Shown here: piece by piece, positions 32,529-40,683 of the stretch
Numbering within the stretch: position 1 is the first letter of the stretch
Layout of the letters: every line of letters begins with the position of its first letter
DNA from: Actinomadura sp. BRA 177
GTDB taxonomy: Bacteria; Actinomycetota; Actinomycetes; Streptosporangiales; Streptosporangiaceae
Assembly (NCBI RefSeq): GCF_013372625.1
Contig: NZ_JABXFD010000377.1
Location: 1-41,324 of the forward strand
Direction: 5' to 3'
DNA: 41,324 nt
Position numbers and translations under genes: made by a program
Notes under the pieces: generated by a model
Database searches by the model: none
The model's input: the letters and a program-made list of their open reading frames with translations, nothing else
Told to the model about the DNA's origin: nothing

Positions 32529-33348
32529 GCGAAGACGTCCTCGAAGGCGGCCTGCCTGGGGGAGCCTCGGCGGTGTCCCAGACCGCGAAGACGACGTGCT
32601 CGAAACGTCCGGCGAACTCCCCGCCCGGACGCAGCGGCCCGGCGAACGCCTCCGCGACCTCCGCCGGGTCGTTGCGGAACACGCCGCAGCCCCACGCGCC
32701 CAGCACCAGCCGGCCGTGCCCGTTGGCCAGCGCGACGGCGAGGACCTTGCGGGCGCGCAGCCGGAGCGCGGCGGGAATGCCCTCGGCTGTGGCGGGGTCC
32801 CGGATCGCGTCGCGGTTCGGGGCCGGGGACGTCAGGAACGCCACGTCGTACGGCTCGTCCAGCAGCCGGCCGGCGTCGTCCCGGAACACCGGCACGCCGG
32901 GCGAGTAGATCATGTGGTCGCTGTAGAGGAGGTCGCGCTGGGCGCGGTGGAAGTCGTAGAACTCCCGCGCCGACAGCAGCGACGTGTACAGGCCGGACGA
33001 GCGCGCCAGTCCCTCCTCCTGGGCGTGCGCTCCGTTCAGGAACCCGCCGCCGGGATTCTTCGCGGACGCGAAGTTGAGCGCGAACGGGACCGTCCCGTCG
33101 CCGCACAGCCGGTGGGCGGCGGCGAGGGTCGTCTCACCGGTCACCTCGATGCGCGTCTCGGCCTCTGTGGCGGGCAGTCGCTTGAGGAGCGCGTCCAACT
33201 CGTCCGGACGGTAGAGGACGGTGTTCTCGACGGCACGGGCGAGGCCTTCCGCGATCGATATCTTTCGGCCGAAAGGCGCCGTGTAGTCGCCGCGTTCGAG
33301 GATGGCCACGGTCTCCTGCGCGGTCATGCGGCGGGGATGTCTGCTCAT
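32431..33348 (-). CDS. TIGR02452 family protein (microbial PARG-like), C-terminus frameshifted
   Basis: A protein with the bacterial-type poly(ADP-ribose) glycohydrolase fold (DUF2263/TIGR02452). The diagnostic loop is NFASAKNPGGGFLNGAHAQEEGLA: the GGG motif followed by QEE, the catalytic glutamate of PARG enzymes. VLGAWGCGVFRNDP is the second macrodomain-like loop. Near the C-terminus a run of five Gs on the + strand (32558-32562) seems to lack one base. Adding one restores ...WDTAEAPPRQAAFEDVFA and a stop at 32527-32525, tail to tail with tetR. As written, the frame runs on through an Arg/Ser-rich tail over the tetR 3' end to 32431. Catalytic parts are upstream and unaffected. ATG 33348 is preferred, and 33360 or 33387 are possible. 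Confidence 0.85.
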   Translation of the reverse strand: MSRHPRRMTAQETVAILERGDYTAPFGRKISIAEGLARAVENTVLYRPDELDALLKRLPATEAETRIEVTGETTLAAAHRLCGDGTVPFALNFASAKNPGGGFLNGAHAQEEGLARSSGLYTSLLSAREFYDFHRAQRDLLYSDHMIYSPGVPVFRDDAGRLLDEPYDVAFLTSPAPNRDAIRDPATAEGIPAALRLRARKVLAVALANGHGRLVLGAWGCGVFRNDPAEVAEAFAGPLRPGGEFAGRFEHVVFAVWDTAEAPPGRPPSRTSSPSRDAPRPRRRTRRPGRGGRARTRTVRRRPSP

Positions 33349-33413
33349 GTCGCGCCGCATTCTGCCGGAAAAAGGAATGCGGGTCATCCGGTTATGTCCG
33401 CCACACTTGGGAC

Positions 33414-34835
33414 GTGCTTCTGACGATCACAACGACCATGGACCAGGCGACCGACCTGGGATACCTCCTGCACAAGCATCCGGACCGGGTGCAGCGCTTC
33501 GAGCAGTCCTTCGGCACGGCGCACGTTTTCTACCCCGACGCCGGCGAGCGGCGCTGCACGGCGGCTCTGCTCCTGGACGTCGACCCAGTGAAGCTCGTGC
33601 GCACGCGCGGCAGAGGCACACCAGATTTCTCACTCGGCCAGTACGTGAACGACCGCCCATACGCGGCGTCGTCACTGCTCGCTTCTGCGATGGCGAACGT
33701 TTTCCGTACGGCCATGCGTGGACGGTGCAATCTGCGTCCCGAGCTGGCGGAGTCGGCGATTCCGCTCGAAATCGTCCTGCCGGCTCTCCCATGCAGGGGC
33801 GGGCCAGGGCAGGCCGAACGATTCTTCGCGCCACTGGGCTGGGACGTGTCTGCGGTGCCGGTTCCGCTCGATCCGGAGTTCGCCGAGTGGGGCGACTCCC
33901 GGTACGTGACGCTCACGCTGACCGGCACGCTGCGGCTCGCCGACGCGCTCAACCAGCTGTACGTGCTGCTGCCCGTCCTGGACGACGCGAAGCACTACTG
34001 GCTCGCGCCTGACGAGGTCGACAAGCTCATCCGCGCAGGGGAGGGCTGGCTCGCCGCGCACCCCGACCGGGGCGCCATCACGCGCCGCTACCTCGCCAAC
34101 CGGCGCGGGCTCGTCCGTACCGCGCTGGGCCGTCTCGCCGACGCCGAGGACGCGCCCGAAGAGGAACTCGACCCCGTGCAGGTCGAAGAGGAGCCGGCGC
34201 CCAGCGAGGACTCGGAGCAGGCGGAGAAGGCCGTTTCGCTCGCGGAACACCGTCTCCAGGCGGTCGTGCATGCGCTGCGCGACGAGAACGCCCGGCGCGT
34301 CATCGACCTTGGCTGCGGCTCGGGGAAACTGCTCGCGCGGCTGCTCAAGGACGACTTCTTCAGCGAGATCTCCGGTACGGACGTCTCGCACCGTGCGCTC
34401 AGCCACGCCTGGCGGAGGCTGCGCTGGGACGACCGGCCGCGCCGCGAGAACGATCGCGTCCGGGACGTCTTCCAGGGCGCGCTGACCTACGCGGACGAAC
34501 GGTTCGGCGGCTATGAGGCGGCCGTCCTGATGGAGGTCATCGAGCACATCGACCCGCCGCGCCTCGGCGCGGTGGAGCGGGTCGTGTTCGGGCACGCCGC
34601 GCCCCGCGTGGTCATCGTGACGACCCCGAACGCCGAGCACAACGTCCGCTACGAGGGGCTCGCGCCGGGCGCGATGCGCCACTCCGACCACCGCTTCGAA
34701 TGGACGCGGGCCGAGTTCCGCGCCTGGGCGGACCGGGTCGCCGCCGCGCACGGCTACCGCGTCCGCCACGTGCCCGTCGGCGACGACGACCCCGAGGTCG
34801 GCGCGCCCACCCAGATGGGAGTGTTCACCCGATGA
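33414..34835 (+). CDS. hen1: 3'-terminal RNA ribose 2'-O-methyltransferase Hen1
   Basis: A 473-residue bacterial Hen1, the methyltransferase of the Pnkp/Hen1 RNA-repair system. It methylates the 2'-OH at the 3' end of a cleaved RNA before ligation, which protects the repaired site. The N-terminal ~240 residues are the Hen1_N region that contacts Pnkp (starting LLTITTTMDQATDLGYLLHKHPDRVQ). The C-terminal methyltransferase has VIDLGCGSGKLL near residue 295 and the metal-binding MEVIEHID with RHSDHRFEW. The acidic linker (EEELDPVQVEEEPAPSED) separates the domains. It starts at GTG 33414, divergent from TIGR02452 with a 65-base gap, and overlaps pnkp by ATGA at 34832-34835. Confidence 0.95.
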   Translation: MLLTITTTMDQATDLGYLLHKHPDRVQRFEQSFGTAHVFYPDAGERRCTAALLLDVDPVKLVRTRGRGTPDFSLGQYVNDRPYAASSLLASAMANVFRTAMRGRCNLRPELAESAIPLEIVLPALPCRGGPGQAERFFAPLGWDVSAVPVPLDPEFAEWGDSRYVTLTLTGTLRLADALNQLYVLLPVLDDAKHYWLAPDEVDKLIRAGEGWLAAHPDRGAITRRYLANRRGLVRTALGRLADAEDAPEEELDPVQVEEEPAPSEDSEQAEKAVSLAEHRLQAVVHALRDENARRVIDLGCGSGKLLARLLKDDFFSEISGTDVSHRALSHAWRRLRWDDRPRRENDRVRDVFQGALTYADERFGGYEAAVLMEVIEHIDPPRLGAVERVVFGHAAPRVVIVTTPNAEHNVRYEGLAPGAMRHSDHRFEWTRAEFRAWADRVAAAHGYRVRHVPVGDDDPEVGAPTQMGVFTR

Positions 34836-36106
34836 CCGAGATCCGAGTGCCGGAGATGGGGCTCGTCGTGCTGGTCGGCGTGACCGGGTCGGGCAAGTCC
34901 CACTTCGCGCGCAAGCACTTCACGCCCACGCAGGTGGTCTCGTCCGACTTCTGCCGCGGGGTCGTGTCGGACGACGAGAACGACCAGTCCGCGTCCGGCG
35001 ACGCGTTCGACCTGCTCCACTACATCGTGGCCAAGCGACTGCGGCGCGGGCTGCTGACCGTGGTGGACGCGACGAACGTGCAGACCAAGGCGTGGCAGGC
35101 GCTGCTGCGGATCGCCAAGGACCACGACGTCATGGCCGTCGCGATCGTCCTCGACGTGCCCGAGAGCCTCGCCGCCGAACGGAACGCGACGCGCCCCGAC
35201 CGGAACCTGCCGCCGCACGTGATCCCGCGCCAGCGGCGCGAACTGCGGCGCGGCATGCGGGAGCTGACCCGCGCGTTCCGCCGCTACCACGTGCTGACCG
35301 GCGCGGACGAGATCGACGCCGCGACGATCGGCTACGAGAAGGCGTGGAACGACAAGCGTGAGCTGACCGGCCCGTTCGACCTCGTCGGCGACGTGCACGG
35401 GTGCCGTGCGGAGCTTGAGGAACTGCTCTCCAGCCTCGGCTATGAGATCGAGCGGGACGCGCAGGGGCGCGCCGTAGGGGCGAACCATCCCGGTGGGCGA
35501 ACGGCCGTCTTCGTCGGCGACCTCGTCGATCGCGGGCCGGATTCGCCGGGCGTGCTGCGTCTGGTGATGGGGATGATGGCCGCCGGCGACGCGCTGTGCG
35601 TTTCGGGTAACCTCGCGGGTGAAGGCCACTCGTGGGCGGACGAACGCGACCACGAATGGCACATGGCCGTGGCGGGACGTCTCGCAGAAGGCGACACGAG
35701 CGGGCTCGTCCAGCGGACGGAGTCGGTGACCGTCGATCTGGCGTCTCCGCAGTCGGAGGCCGCCGTCACCGAATGGTGGGAGAAGCTCACCGCGGCGGGC
35801 GGCGAGGGCATGGTCGTCAAGCCGCTGGGCCCGCTCCCCGGCGACGCGAAGATCCAGCCCGGGATCAAGTGCCGCGGGCCGGAGTATCTGCGGATCATCT
35901 ACGGCCCGGACTACCTCGAGCCGGCGAACCTCGACCGGCTGCGCCGCAGGTCGCTCGGCCGGAAGCGGTCGCTGGCGATGCGCGAGCACGCGCTCGGCGC
36001 CGAGGCGCTCGCCCGGCTCGCCGCCGGGGAACCGCTGTGGCGCGTCCACCAGGCGGTCTTCGACGTCCTGGCGCTGGAGTCCGAGCCCGTCGACCCCCGC
36101 CTCTGA
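34832..36106 (+). CDS. Polynucleotide kinase-phosphatase Pnkp, internally deleted
   Basis: Bacterial Pnkp is a ~850-residue kinase-phosphatase-ligase; this one has 424. The kinase is complete (P-loop GVTGSGKS 16-23, VVSSDFCRG, VVDATNVQ). The phosphatase begins normally (LVGDVHGC 186-191, GDLVDRGPDS 229-238) but stops at LCVSGN (255-260), where GNH(D/E) is expected. From residue 261 the sequence is the ligase C-terminus (DHEWHMAVAGRLAEGD, EWWEKLTAAGGEGMVVKP, IQPGIKCRGPEYLRIIYGPDYLEPANLDRLR). About 400 residues are missing in frame, including the metallophosphoesterase histidines and the nucleotidyl-lysine motif of the ligase. 5'-OH kinase activity may remain; end healing at 3' and ligation should be lost. 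It is coupled to hen1 by ATGA. An assembly collapse is possible. Confidence 0.88.
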   Translation: MTEIRVPEMGLVVLVGVTGSGKSHFARKHFTPTQVVSSDFCRGVVSDDENDQSASGDAFDLLHYIVAKRLRRGLLTVVDATNVQTKAWQALLRIAKDHDVMAVAIVLDVPESLAAERNATRPDRNLPPHVIPRQRRELRRGMRELTRAFRRYHVLTGADEIDAATIGYEKAWNDKRELTGPFDLVGDVHGCRAELEELLSSLGYEIERDAQGRAVGANHPGGRTAVFVGDLVDRGPDSPGVLRLVMGMMAAGDALCVSGNLAGEGHSWADERDHEWHMAVAGRLAEGDTSGLVQRTESVTVDLASPQSEAAVTEWWEKLTAAGGEGMVVKPLGPLPGDAKIQPGIKCRGPEYLRIIYGPDYLEPANLDRLRRRSLGRKRSLAMREHALGAEALARLAAGEPLWRVHQAVFDVLALESEPVDPRL

Positions 36107-36125
36107 CAGGTGGGCCGGTAGGGCG

Positions 36126-36155
36126 TGCGGCCCGCCTCGTCAGGGGCGGGCCGCA
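36126..36155. terminator. Terminator hairpin between pnkp and the zinc-ribbon gene
   Basis: TGCGGCCCGCC (36126-36136) pairs perfectly with GGCGGGCCGCA (36145-36155) around an 8-base loop, midway between convergent stops. There is no T-tract. Confidence 0.75.
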
Positions 36156-36165
36156 TCGGGTCGGG

Positions 36166-36432
36166 TCAGGTCGAGAACAGCATGTTGAAGACGCTGCCGT
36201 GGCGGGGGCGGTGGTGACCGCCGTGGTGATGGTGATGCACCGGCCCGGCCGGTGCTCCCCAGCCCGGCGCGGCGGCGGGCGGGGGCGCCGCCCGGTACTG
36301 CGACTCCATCTGGGCCAGGGCCTCCAGCTCGCCGTAGTCGAGGAAGATCCCCCGGCAGCTGTCACATTGCTCGATGTGGACGCCGCTGCGGGTGTAGGTC
36401 CGCATCACGCCACGACACTTAGGGCAGTGCAT
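36166..36432 (-). CDS. TFIIB-type zinc-ribbon protein
   Basis: An 88-residue cytoplasmic protein with a TFIIB-like zinc ribbon (zf-TFIIB): MHCPKCRGVMRTYTRSGVHIEQCDSCRGIFLDYGELEAL, with the CxxC pairs at about 3-6 and 23-26. A short helix follows, then an Ala/Pro/Gly linker and a histidine-rich stretch (HHHHHGGHHRPRH) that could hold extra metal. The family is common in actinomycetes and of unknown role. It stands alone between two convergent or same-strand units. Confidence 0.88.
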   Translation of the reverse strand: MHCPKCRGVMRTYTRSGVHIEQCDSCRGIFLDYGELEALAQMESQYRAAPPPAAAPGWGAPAGPVHHHHHGGHHRPRHGSVFNMLFST

Positions 36433-36499
36433 CGCTTTGTCGTCCTTCCGGTATGGATCCCCAGGTAGAGGGTAAATGTAGGGCAGATTTCGCGCTAGG

Positions 36500-37411
36500 T
36501 CATGCCGCGTCCCCCGCCGCGGATATTCTCACGCAGGCATCGATCATCGCCTGCTCGGGCTCGTCGAGCACCCGATCATCCCTCCCTGCCGTTATGACGC
36601 ACGTGGCGGCTATCTGGATCGCAAGACTTCGTGCCGGAATGTCCAGGCTCGTCCACGGGTCGTCCTGTGCGGGGACCGCCGGGCCGCCGGCCGCCCTGTA
36701 CGCGCCCAGGAACCGCTCCCAGTCGTCCGGGGGGAGAACCCCTGCCGAGTAGAGCGCCGCCGGGCGGGCGAGGTCCCAGGCGGGGTCGCCTCTGCCCATG
36801 TCCTCGATGTCGATGAGCCGCCAGTGCCCGTCCTGTATGCGGATCATCTGGCCCAGGTGCCAGTCTCCGTGGATGAGGCGTTCCGTCTGAGCTGGGGGCT
36901 CGTCCACCTCGCCGCGTATCCAGGCGGGAAGGGTGACGAACGCGCGACGTACGGCATCCTCTGCAGGACCGTCGCCAAGCCGTGAGACCAGGCGAGCCAC
37001 CCGTGTTGGACGTCCCCAAGACGGTGCCTCAGCCGGAACGCTCTCTGAATGGAGAGCCGCTAGAAGCCGAGCACCCTCTTCCCAGGGGAGTGCTTGGCTC
37101 GGATCGACCGGCTCACCGAATGACGCGAGAGTGACCGTCCTGCCGTCCACGGTGAGCGGCGAACCCAGCGGCGCTATGACGATGCTCGGAAGCGTGCCCG
37201 CCAGCCGTATCCGTTCGAGGAACGGAGGCCCGTGTTCACGATCGGCTTGATGCGCCTTCACCACCACGTCACCGACACGCACCACGAGCACGCCATGCCG
37301 GTCGTACAAAACCTCAGGGGACGCGGCGGCACGGGCCGAACCATGCCCGATCTCAACGAGCCGGGCGAAGAGCCCGGGCTGGACGGTCTCGGTCTGCACC
37401 CGCCCAGTCAA
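36500..37411 (-). CDS. Phosphotransferase of the aminoglycoside phosphotransferase (APH) fold
   Basis: A 303-residue APH/choline-kinase-fold protein. The catalytic loop is LIHGDWHLGQMIR, with Gln where most members have Asn, and the metal motif is LIDIEDMGRGDPAWDLA. The N-lobe contains VLVVRVGDVVVKAHQAD, with the ATP-binding lysine. Members phosphorylate small molecules such as antibiotics, sugars or amino alcohols; nothing shows antibiotic resistance here. The start is uncertain: TTG 37411 overlaps the acyl-CoA ligase stop as TTGA, while GTG 37399 gives a form four residues shorter. Coupling to the ligase gene is likely either way. Confidence 0.85.
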   Translation of the reverse strand: MTGRVQTETVQPGLFARLVEIGHGSARAAASPEVLYDRHGVLVVRVGDVVVKAHQADREHGPPFLERIRLAGTLPSIVIAPLGSPLTVDGRTVTLASFGEPVDPSQALPWEEGARLLAALHSESVPAEAPSWGRPTRVARLVSRLGDGPAEDAVRRAFVTLPAWIRGEVDEPPAQTERLIHGDWHLGQMIRIQDGHWRLIDIEDMGRGDPAWDLARPAALYSAGVLPPDDWERFLGAYRAAGGPAVPAQDDPWTSLDIPARSLAIQIAATCVITAGRDDRVLDEPEQAMIDACVRISAAGDAA

Positions 37412-39159
37412 CCACTCTGCGCCGACCCCATCCTCCTGTGCGATGAGTCCTCGAACTCGTCCCGCAGCCGCTGCCGGACGACCTTGCCCAGCAGGTTCCT
37501 GGGCAGCTCCGTGCGCGGACGGAACTCGGCCGGCACCTTGTAGTGCGACAGATAGCGCTTGCAGTGCGTCCGCAGCTCCTCGTCCGAGAACGGGTAGGCG
37601 GGGTGCTCCACCACGTGCGCGATGATGCGCTCCCCGCGCCGCGCGTCCGGCACGCCGACCACGGCGCAGTCGTAGACGGCGGGATGGCGGCGCAGCACCT
37701 TCTCCACCTCGGTCGGGAACACGGTGAAGCCGCTCACCTTCATCATGTCCCGCATGCGTTCCAGGATGGTGATGAAACCGTCCTCGTCCATCACGGCGAT
37801 GTCACCCGTGCGCAGCCAGCCCTTCGACAGGGTCTGCGCGGTGGCGAGCGGCGCGTTCCAGTAGCCGGCGAAGACCTGCGGCCCGCGCACGACGAGTTCG
37901 CCCGCCTCACCGGGCGGCAGCACCTTCGTCGGCTCGTCCTCGTCGACGACGACAGCGTCGGTCATGGGCAGCGGCAGCCCGACGGTCAGGTTCCGGGCGG
38001 TGCCGTCCAGCGGGTTGCCCGTGACGGCCGGGGACGCCTCCGTGAGCCCGTAGCAGTTGATCAGCCCCTTCGCGCCGAGCCGCTCCAGCCGGTCGATCGT
38101 GCCCTGCGTCAGGCCCATCGCGCCGGAGATGAAGACGCGCGGTGACCGCAGGTCGGACGGCCGGAACCGGGGGCTGTCGAGCACCTGCTCGTACAGCGTC
38201 GGCACGCCGGGGAAGATGGTCGGCCGGTACTTGCGGATCGCGCGCACCACCCGGTCGCCGTCGTAGCGCGGCAGCAGCACCACCGCCCCCGCCGTCATCA
38301 CCGGCGCGACCAGGCAGCTCATCAGCCCGAACGAGTGGAACAGCGGCAGGACCGCCAGCGTCACGTCCTCGCCGGGCCGCCCGTCGACGTCCCACGCGTG
38401 CTGCTGGCAGGCGTTCGCGACGAGGTTCCGGTGCGTCAGCATCGCGCCCTTCGGACGTCCCTCCGTCCCGCCCGTGTACTGGATCGCCGCCAGGTGCCGC
38501 GCCGGGTCGACGGGCAGCTGCCGCACCGGCTGCCGCGCGGGCCGCTGCAGCTCCTTGAACGCGACGACGCCCTGATCGTGCGGCACGTCCGCCGTGATGG
38601 CCGCGCGGCGCCGCTGCATCTGCACGAGCGGCAGCCGCAGCGCGATCCGGCGGGGCGCCGGGAGGTAGTCGAGCAGCGACGTCACGACGATGTGGTCCAG
38701 CCGCAGCCGGGACCGCACCGCCCGCACCGTCGCGAAGGAACGATCCAGCACCACCGCGACCCGCGCGCCGCAGTCGGCGAGCTGGCGGAGCATCTCCTCC
38801 TCGGTGTAGAGCGGGTTGTGCTGGACGGCGATGGCCCCGCGGCGGAGCACCCCCCAGAACGCGATGACCTGCTGCGGGCAGTTCGGCAGGATCAGCGCCA
38901 CCCGGTCGCCGGGCTGGACCCCGAGCCGGGCCAGCCCGTCGGCGAACCGGTCCACCGCCTCGCGCAGGTCGCGGTAGCAGAGCTGCTTGCCGAAGAAGAT
39001 CAGCGCCGGCTTGCGCGGATACCGGTCGGCGGCGTCGTCGAGCAGTCGGGTGACAGGGATGTCCGGGATGTCGAAATCGACGGGAACACCAGGCTGATAC
39101 CTCCGTCGCCAGGGCTTGGAGCGCAGTGACGAGTGCCACATAGCGCACGATTCAACCAT
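37408..39159 (-). CDS. Long-chain fatty acid--CoA ligase (FadD-like AMP-binding enzyme)
   Basis: A 583-residue ANL-superfamily adenylating enzyme that activates a fatty acid with ATP and joins it to CoA. The P-loop is YTGGTEGRPKGAMLTH, with Glu in place of the usual second Thr. Others are NCYGLTEASP (A5), GWLRTGDIAVMDEDGF (A7), ERMRDMMKVSGFTVFPTEVE (A8, hinge) and the catalytic lysine in NLLGKVVRQRL (A10). Length and motif order match medium/long-chain acyl-CoA synthetases. ATG 39159 and ATG 39141 are both possible starts, and neither has a strong Shine-Dalgarno. The stop overlaps the APH-fold gene. Confidence 0.92.
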   Translation of the reverse strand: MVESCAMWHSSLRSKPWRRRYQPGVPVDFDIPDIPVTRLLDDAADRYPRKPALIFFGKQLCYRDLREAVDRFADGLARLGVQPGDRVALILPNCPQQVIAFWGVLRRGAIAVQHNPLYTEEEMLRQLADCGARVAVVLDRSFATVRAVRSRLRLDHIVVTSLLDYLPAPRRIALRLPLVQMQRRRAAITADVPHDQGVVAFKELQRPARQPVRQLPVDPARHLAAIQYTGGTEGRPKGAMLTHRNLVANACQQHAWDVDGRPGEDVTLAVLPLFHSFGLMSCLVAPVMTAGAVVLLPRYDGDRVVRAIRKYRPTIFPGVPTLYEQVLDSPRFRPSDLRSPRVFISGAMGLTQGTIDRLERLGAKGLINCYGLTEASPAVTGNPLDGTARNLTVGLPLPMTDAVVVDEDEPTKVLPPGEAGELVVRGPQVFAGYWNAPLATAQTLSKGWLRTGDIAVMDEDGFITILERMRDMMKVSGFTVFPTEVEKVLRRHPAVYDCAVVGVPDARRGERIIAHVVEHPAYPFSDEELRTHCKRYLSHYKVPAEFRPRTELPRNLLGKVVRQRLRDEFEDSSHRRMGSAQSG

Positions 39160-39235
39160 TTCTCGGGCGCCCGCGCCGCCGCTTCACCCCCCGGAGGCTC
39201 CCGGCGGGCCCACCCCTCGGAGACCGCGACCGGCG

Positions 39236-39349
39236 TCAGATGCGTCCCGTGCCGCGGCAGACGTTGCATCTCTCGTGGGTGGCGGTGCTGGTCCCGGTCC
39301 CGTTGCAGCCGGGGCACGACCGCGTCGCCGGCTTGTTGTGCTTGCCCAC
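39236..39349 (-). CDS. Tiny DnaJ-type zinc-finger protein
   Basis: A 37-residue protein with two CxxCxGxG-type motifs, CPGCNGTG and CNVCRGTG, like half of the zinc-binding domain of DnaJ. It starts GKHNKPATRS and ends just after the second motif. GTG 39349 has GGAGG eight bases upstream; ATG 39373 would give a 45-residue form. Such orphans occur in actinomycetes, probably as small zinc ribbons of unknown role. Confidence 0.72.
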   Translation of the reverse strand: MGKHNKPATRSCPGCNGTGTSTATHERCNVCRGTGRI

Positions 39350-39564
39350 GTCCACCACCTCCCCGGCGTTCATCCTAGAGGGTCCGGCCCGCCGGGCACC
39401 GTCCCCGTTGAGCAGTTCGAGGGCGGGCCGCCGGAGGTTCATCCGGAATGTCGCTTTGATCACGTGCCGCGGGCACCGCGCCCGCAGGAGCCCGACACTT
39501 GTACCCTGTCTGTCACGAGCGCCGACCTCCCGACGTGGCGCACCGAGTAAGGAGAACGCGCGGG

Positions 39565-40683
39565 TTGGTGCCCCTGCCGCTGTCCACCGTGATCCGGCCC
39601 TACGACTGGGGGTCGCGTACCGCGTTGCCGGAGCTGCTCGGCGCCGAGCCGACCGGCCGTCCGCAGGCGGAGCTGTGGGCGGGCGCGCATCCGGCCGCCC
39701 CCTCGTCGGTGGACGGGACGCCGCTGAACGTTCTCATCGAGCGCGACCCGGCGGGGATGCTCGGCGCCGCCTCGGTGGCCCGCTTCGGCCCGACGCTCCC
39801 TTACCTGCTCAAAGTGCTCGCCGTCGAGAAACCGCTATCTCTCCAGGTGCACCCCACCACGGCGCAGGCCCGCTCGGGCTTTGCCGCAGAAGAGGCGCGC
39901 GGCATCCCGATCGACGACGGCACCCGCACCTACAAGGACCCTTTCCACAAGCCGGAAATGGTCTGCGCGCTCACCGACTTCCACGGCCTCTGCGGTTTCC
40001 GCGACCCCGCGGAAACGGCGGCCGTCCTCGAAAGCCTCGCCGTCCCCGAACTGCACCCGTGGATCGCCGCCCTCCGCGACGACCCGCCCGCGAAAGCGCT
40101 TCGCACCGTCCTCACCCAGATGCTGGACGAGAGTTCCCGCCCCATCCTCGCCGCGGTCGAACCCGTCCTCACCGGCGTCTACGCCGACATCGCCGGCGCC
40201 CACCCCGGCGACCCGGGTATCCTCGCCGCCCTCCTGCTCAACCACGTCCGGCTCAAGCCCGGCGAAGCCCTCTTCCTCGACGCCGGAGTTCCCCACTCCT
40301 ACCTGGGCGGTCTCGCGATCGAGGTCATGGCGAACTCCGACAATGTTCTGCGCTGCGGCCTCACCGGAAAGCACATGGACGTCCCCGAACTGATGCGCGT
40401 AGTGGAATTCGCCCCCTCCGCCCCCGCCCGGGTCGAACCGGCCGAAAACGAATACAGCACGTCCGCCGAAGAATTCACGCTCGTCCGCCACGACCTCACG
40501 GACACCCCGTACGACCTGCCGACCGGCCTCCCCCAGACACTCCTCTGCCTGGACGGCGAGGCCCGGCTCGCGTCCTTGACCCTCACCCGGGGCGAGGCCG
40601 CCTTCATCCCCGCCGGGGCCCCGGCCGCCGCCCTCACCGGAAAGGGCACCCTCTACCGGGCGCTCCCGGGGATCGGGTCATGA
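39565..40683 (+). CDS. manA: Mannose-6-phosphate isomerase, class I
   Basis: A 372-residue cytoplasmic zinc enzyme interconverting mannose 6-phosphate and fructose 6-phosphate, feeding GDP-mannose for mannosylated lipids, glycans or mycothiol-related sugars. The fold is type I PMI: YDWGSRTALPELLG at the start, LSLQVHPTTAQA with Gln and His ligands, FHKPEMVCALTDFHGLCGF with the Glu ligand, and FLDAGVPHSYLGGLAIEVMANSDNVLRCGLTGKHMDVPEL with the last His. GGAGA (39551-39555) lies nine bases before TTG 39565; GTG 39568 is the alternative start. It is coupled by ATGA (40680-40683) to the ROK-kinase gene. Confidence 0.94.
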   Translation: MVPLPLSTVIRPYDWGSRTALPELLGAEPTGRPQAELWAGAHPAAPSSVDGTPLNVLIERDPAGMLGAASVARFGPTLPYLLKVLAVEKPLSLQVHPTTAQARSGFAAEEARGIPIDDGTRTYKDPFHKPEMVCALTDFHGLCGFRDPAETAAVLESLAVPELHPWIAALRDDPPAKALRTVLTQMLDESSRPILAAVEPVLTGVYADIAGAHPGDPGILAALLLNHVRLKPGEALFLDAGVPHSYLGGLAIEVMANSDNVLRCGLTGKHMDVPELMRVVEFAPSAPARVEPAENEYSTSAEEFTLVRHDLTDTPYDLPTGLPQTLLCLDGEARLASLTLTRGEAAFIPAGAPAAALTGKGTLYRALPGIGS

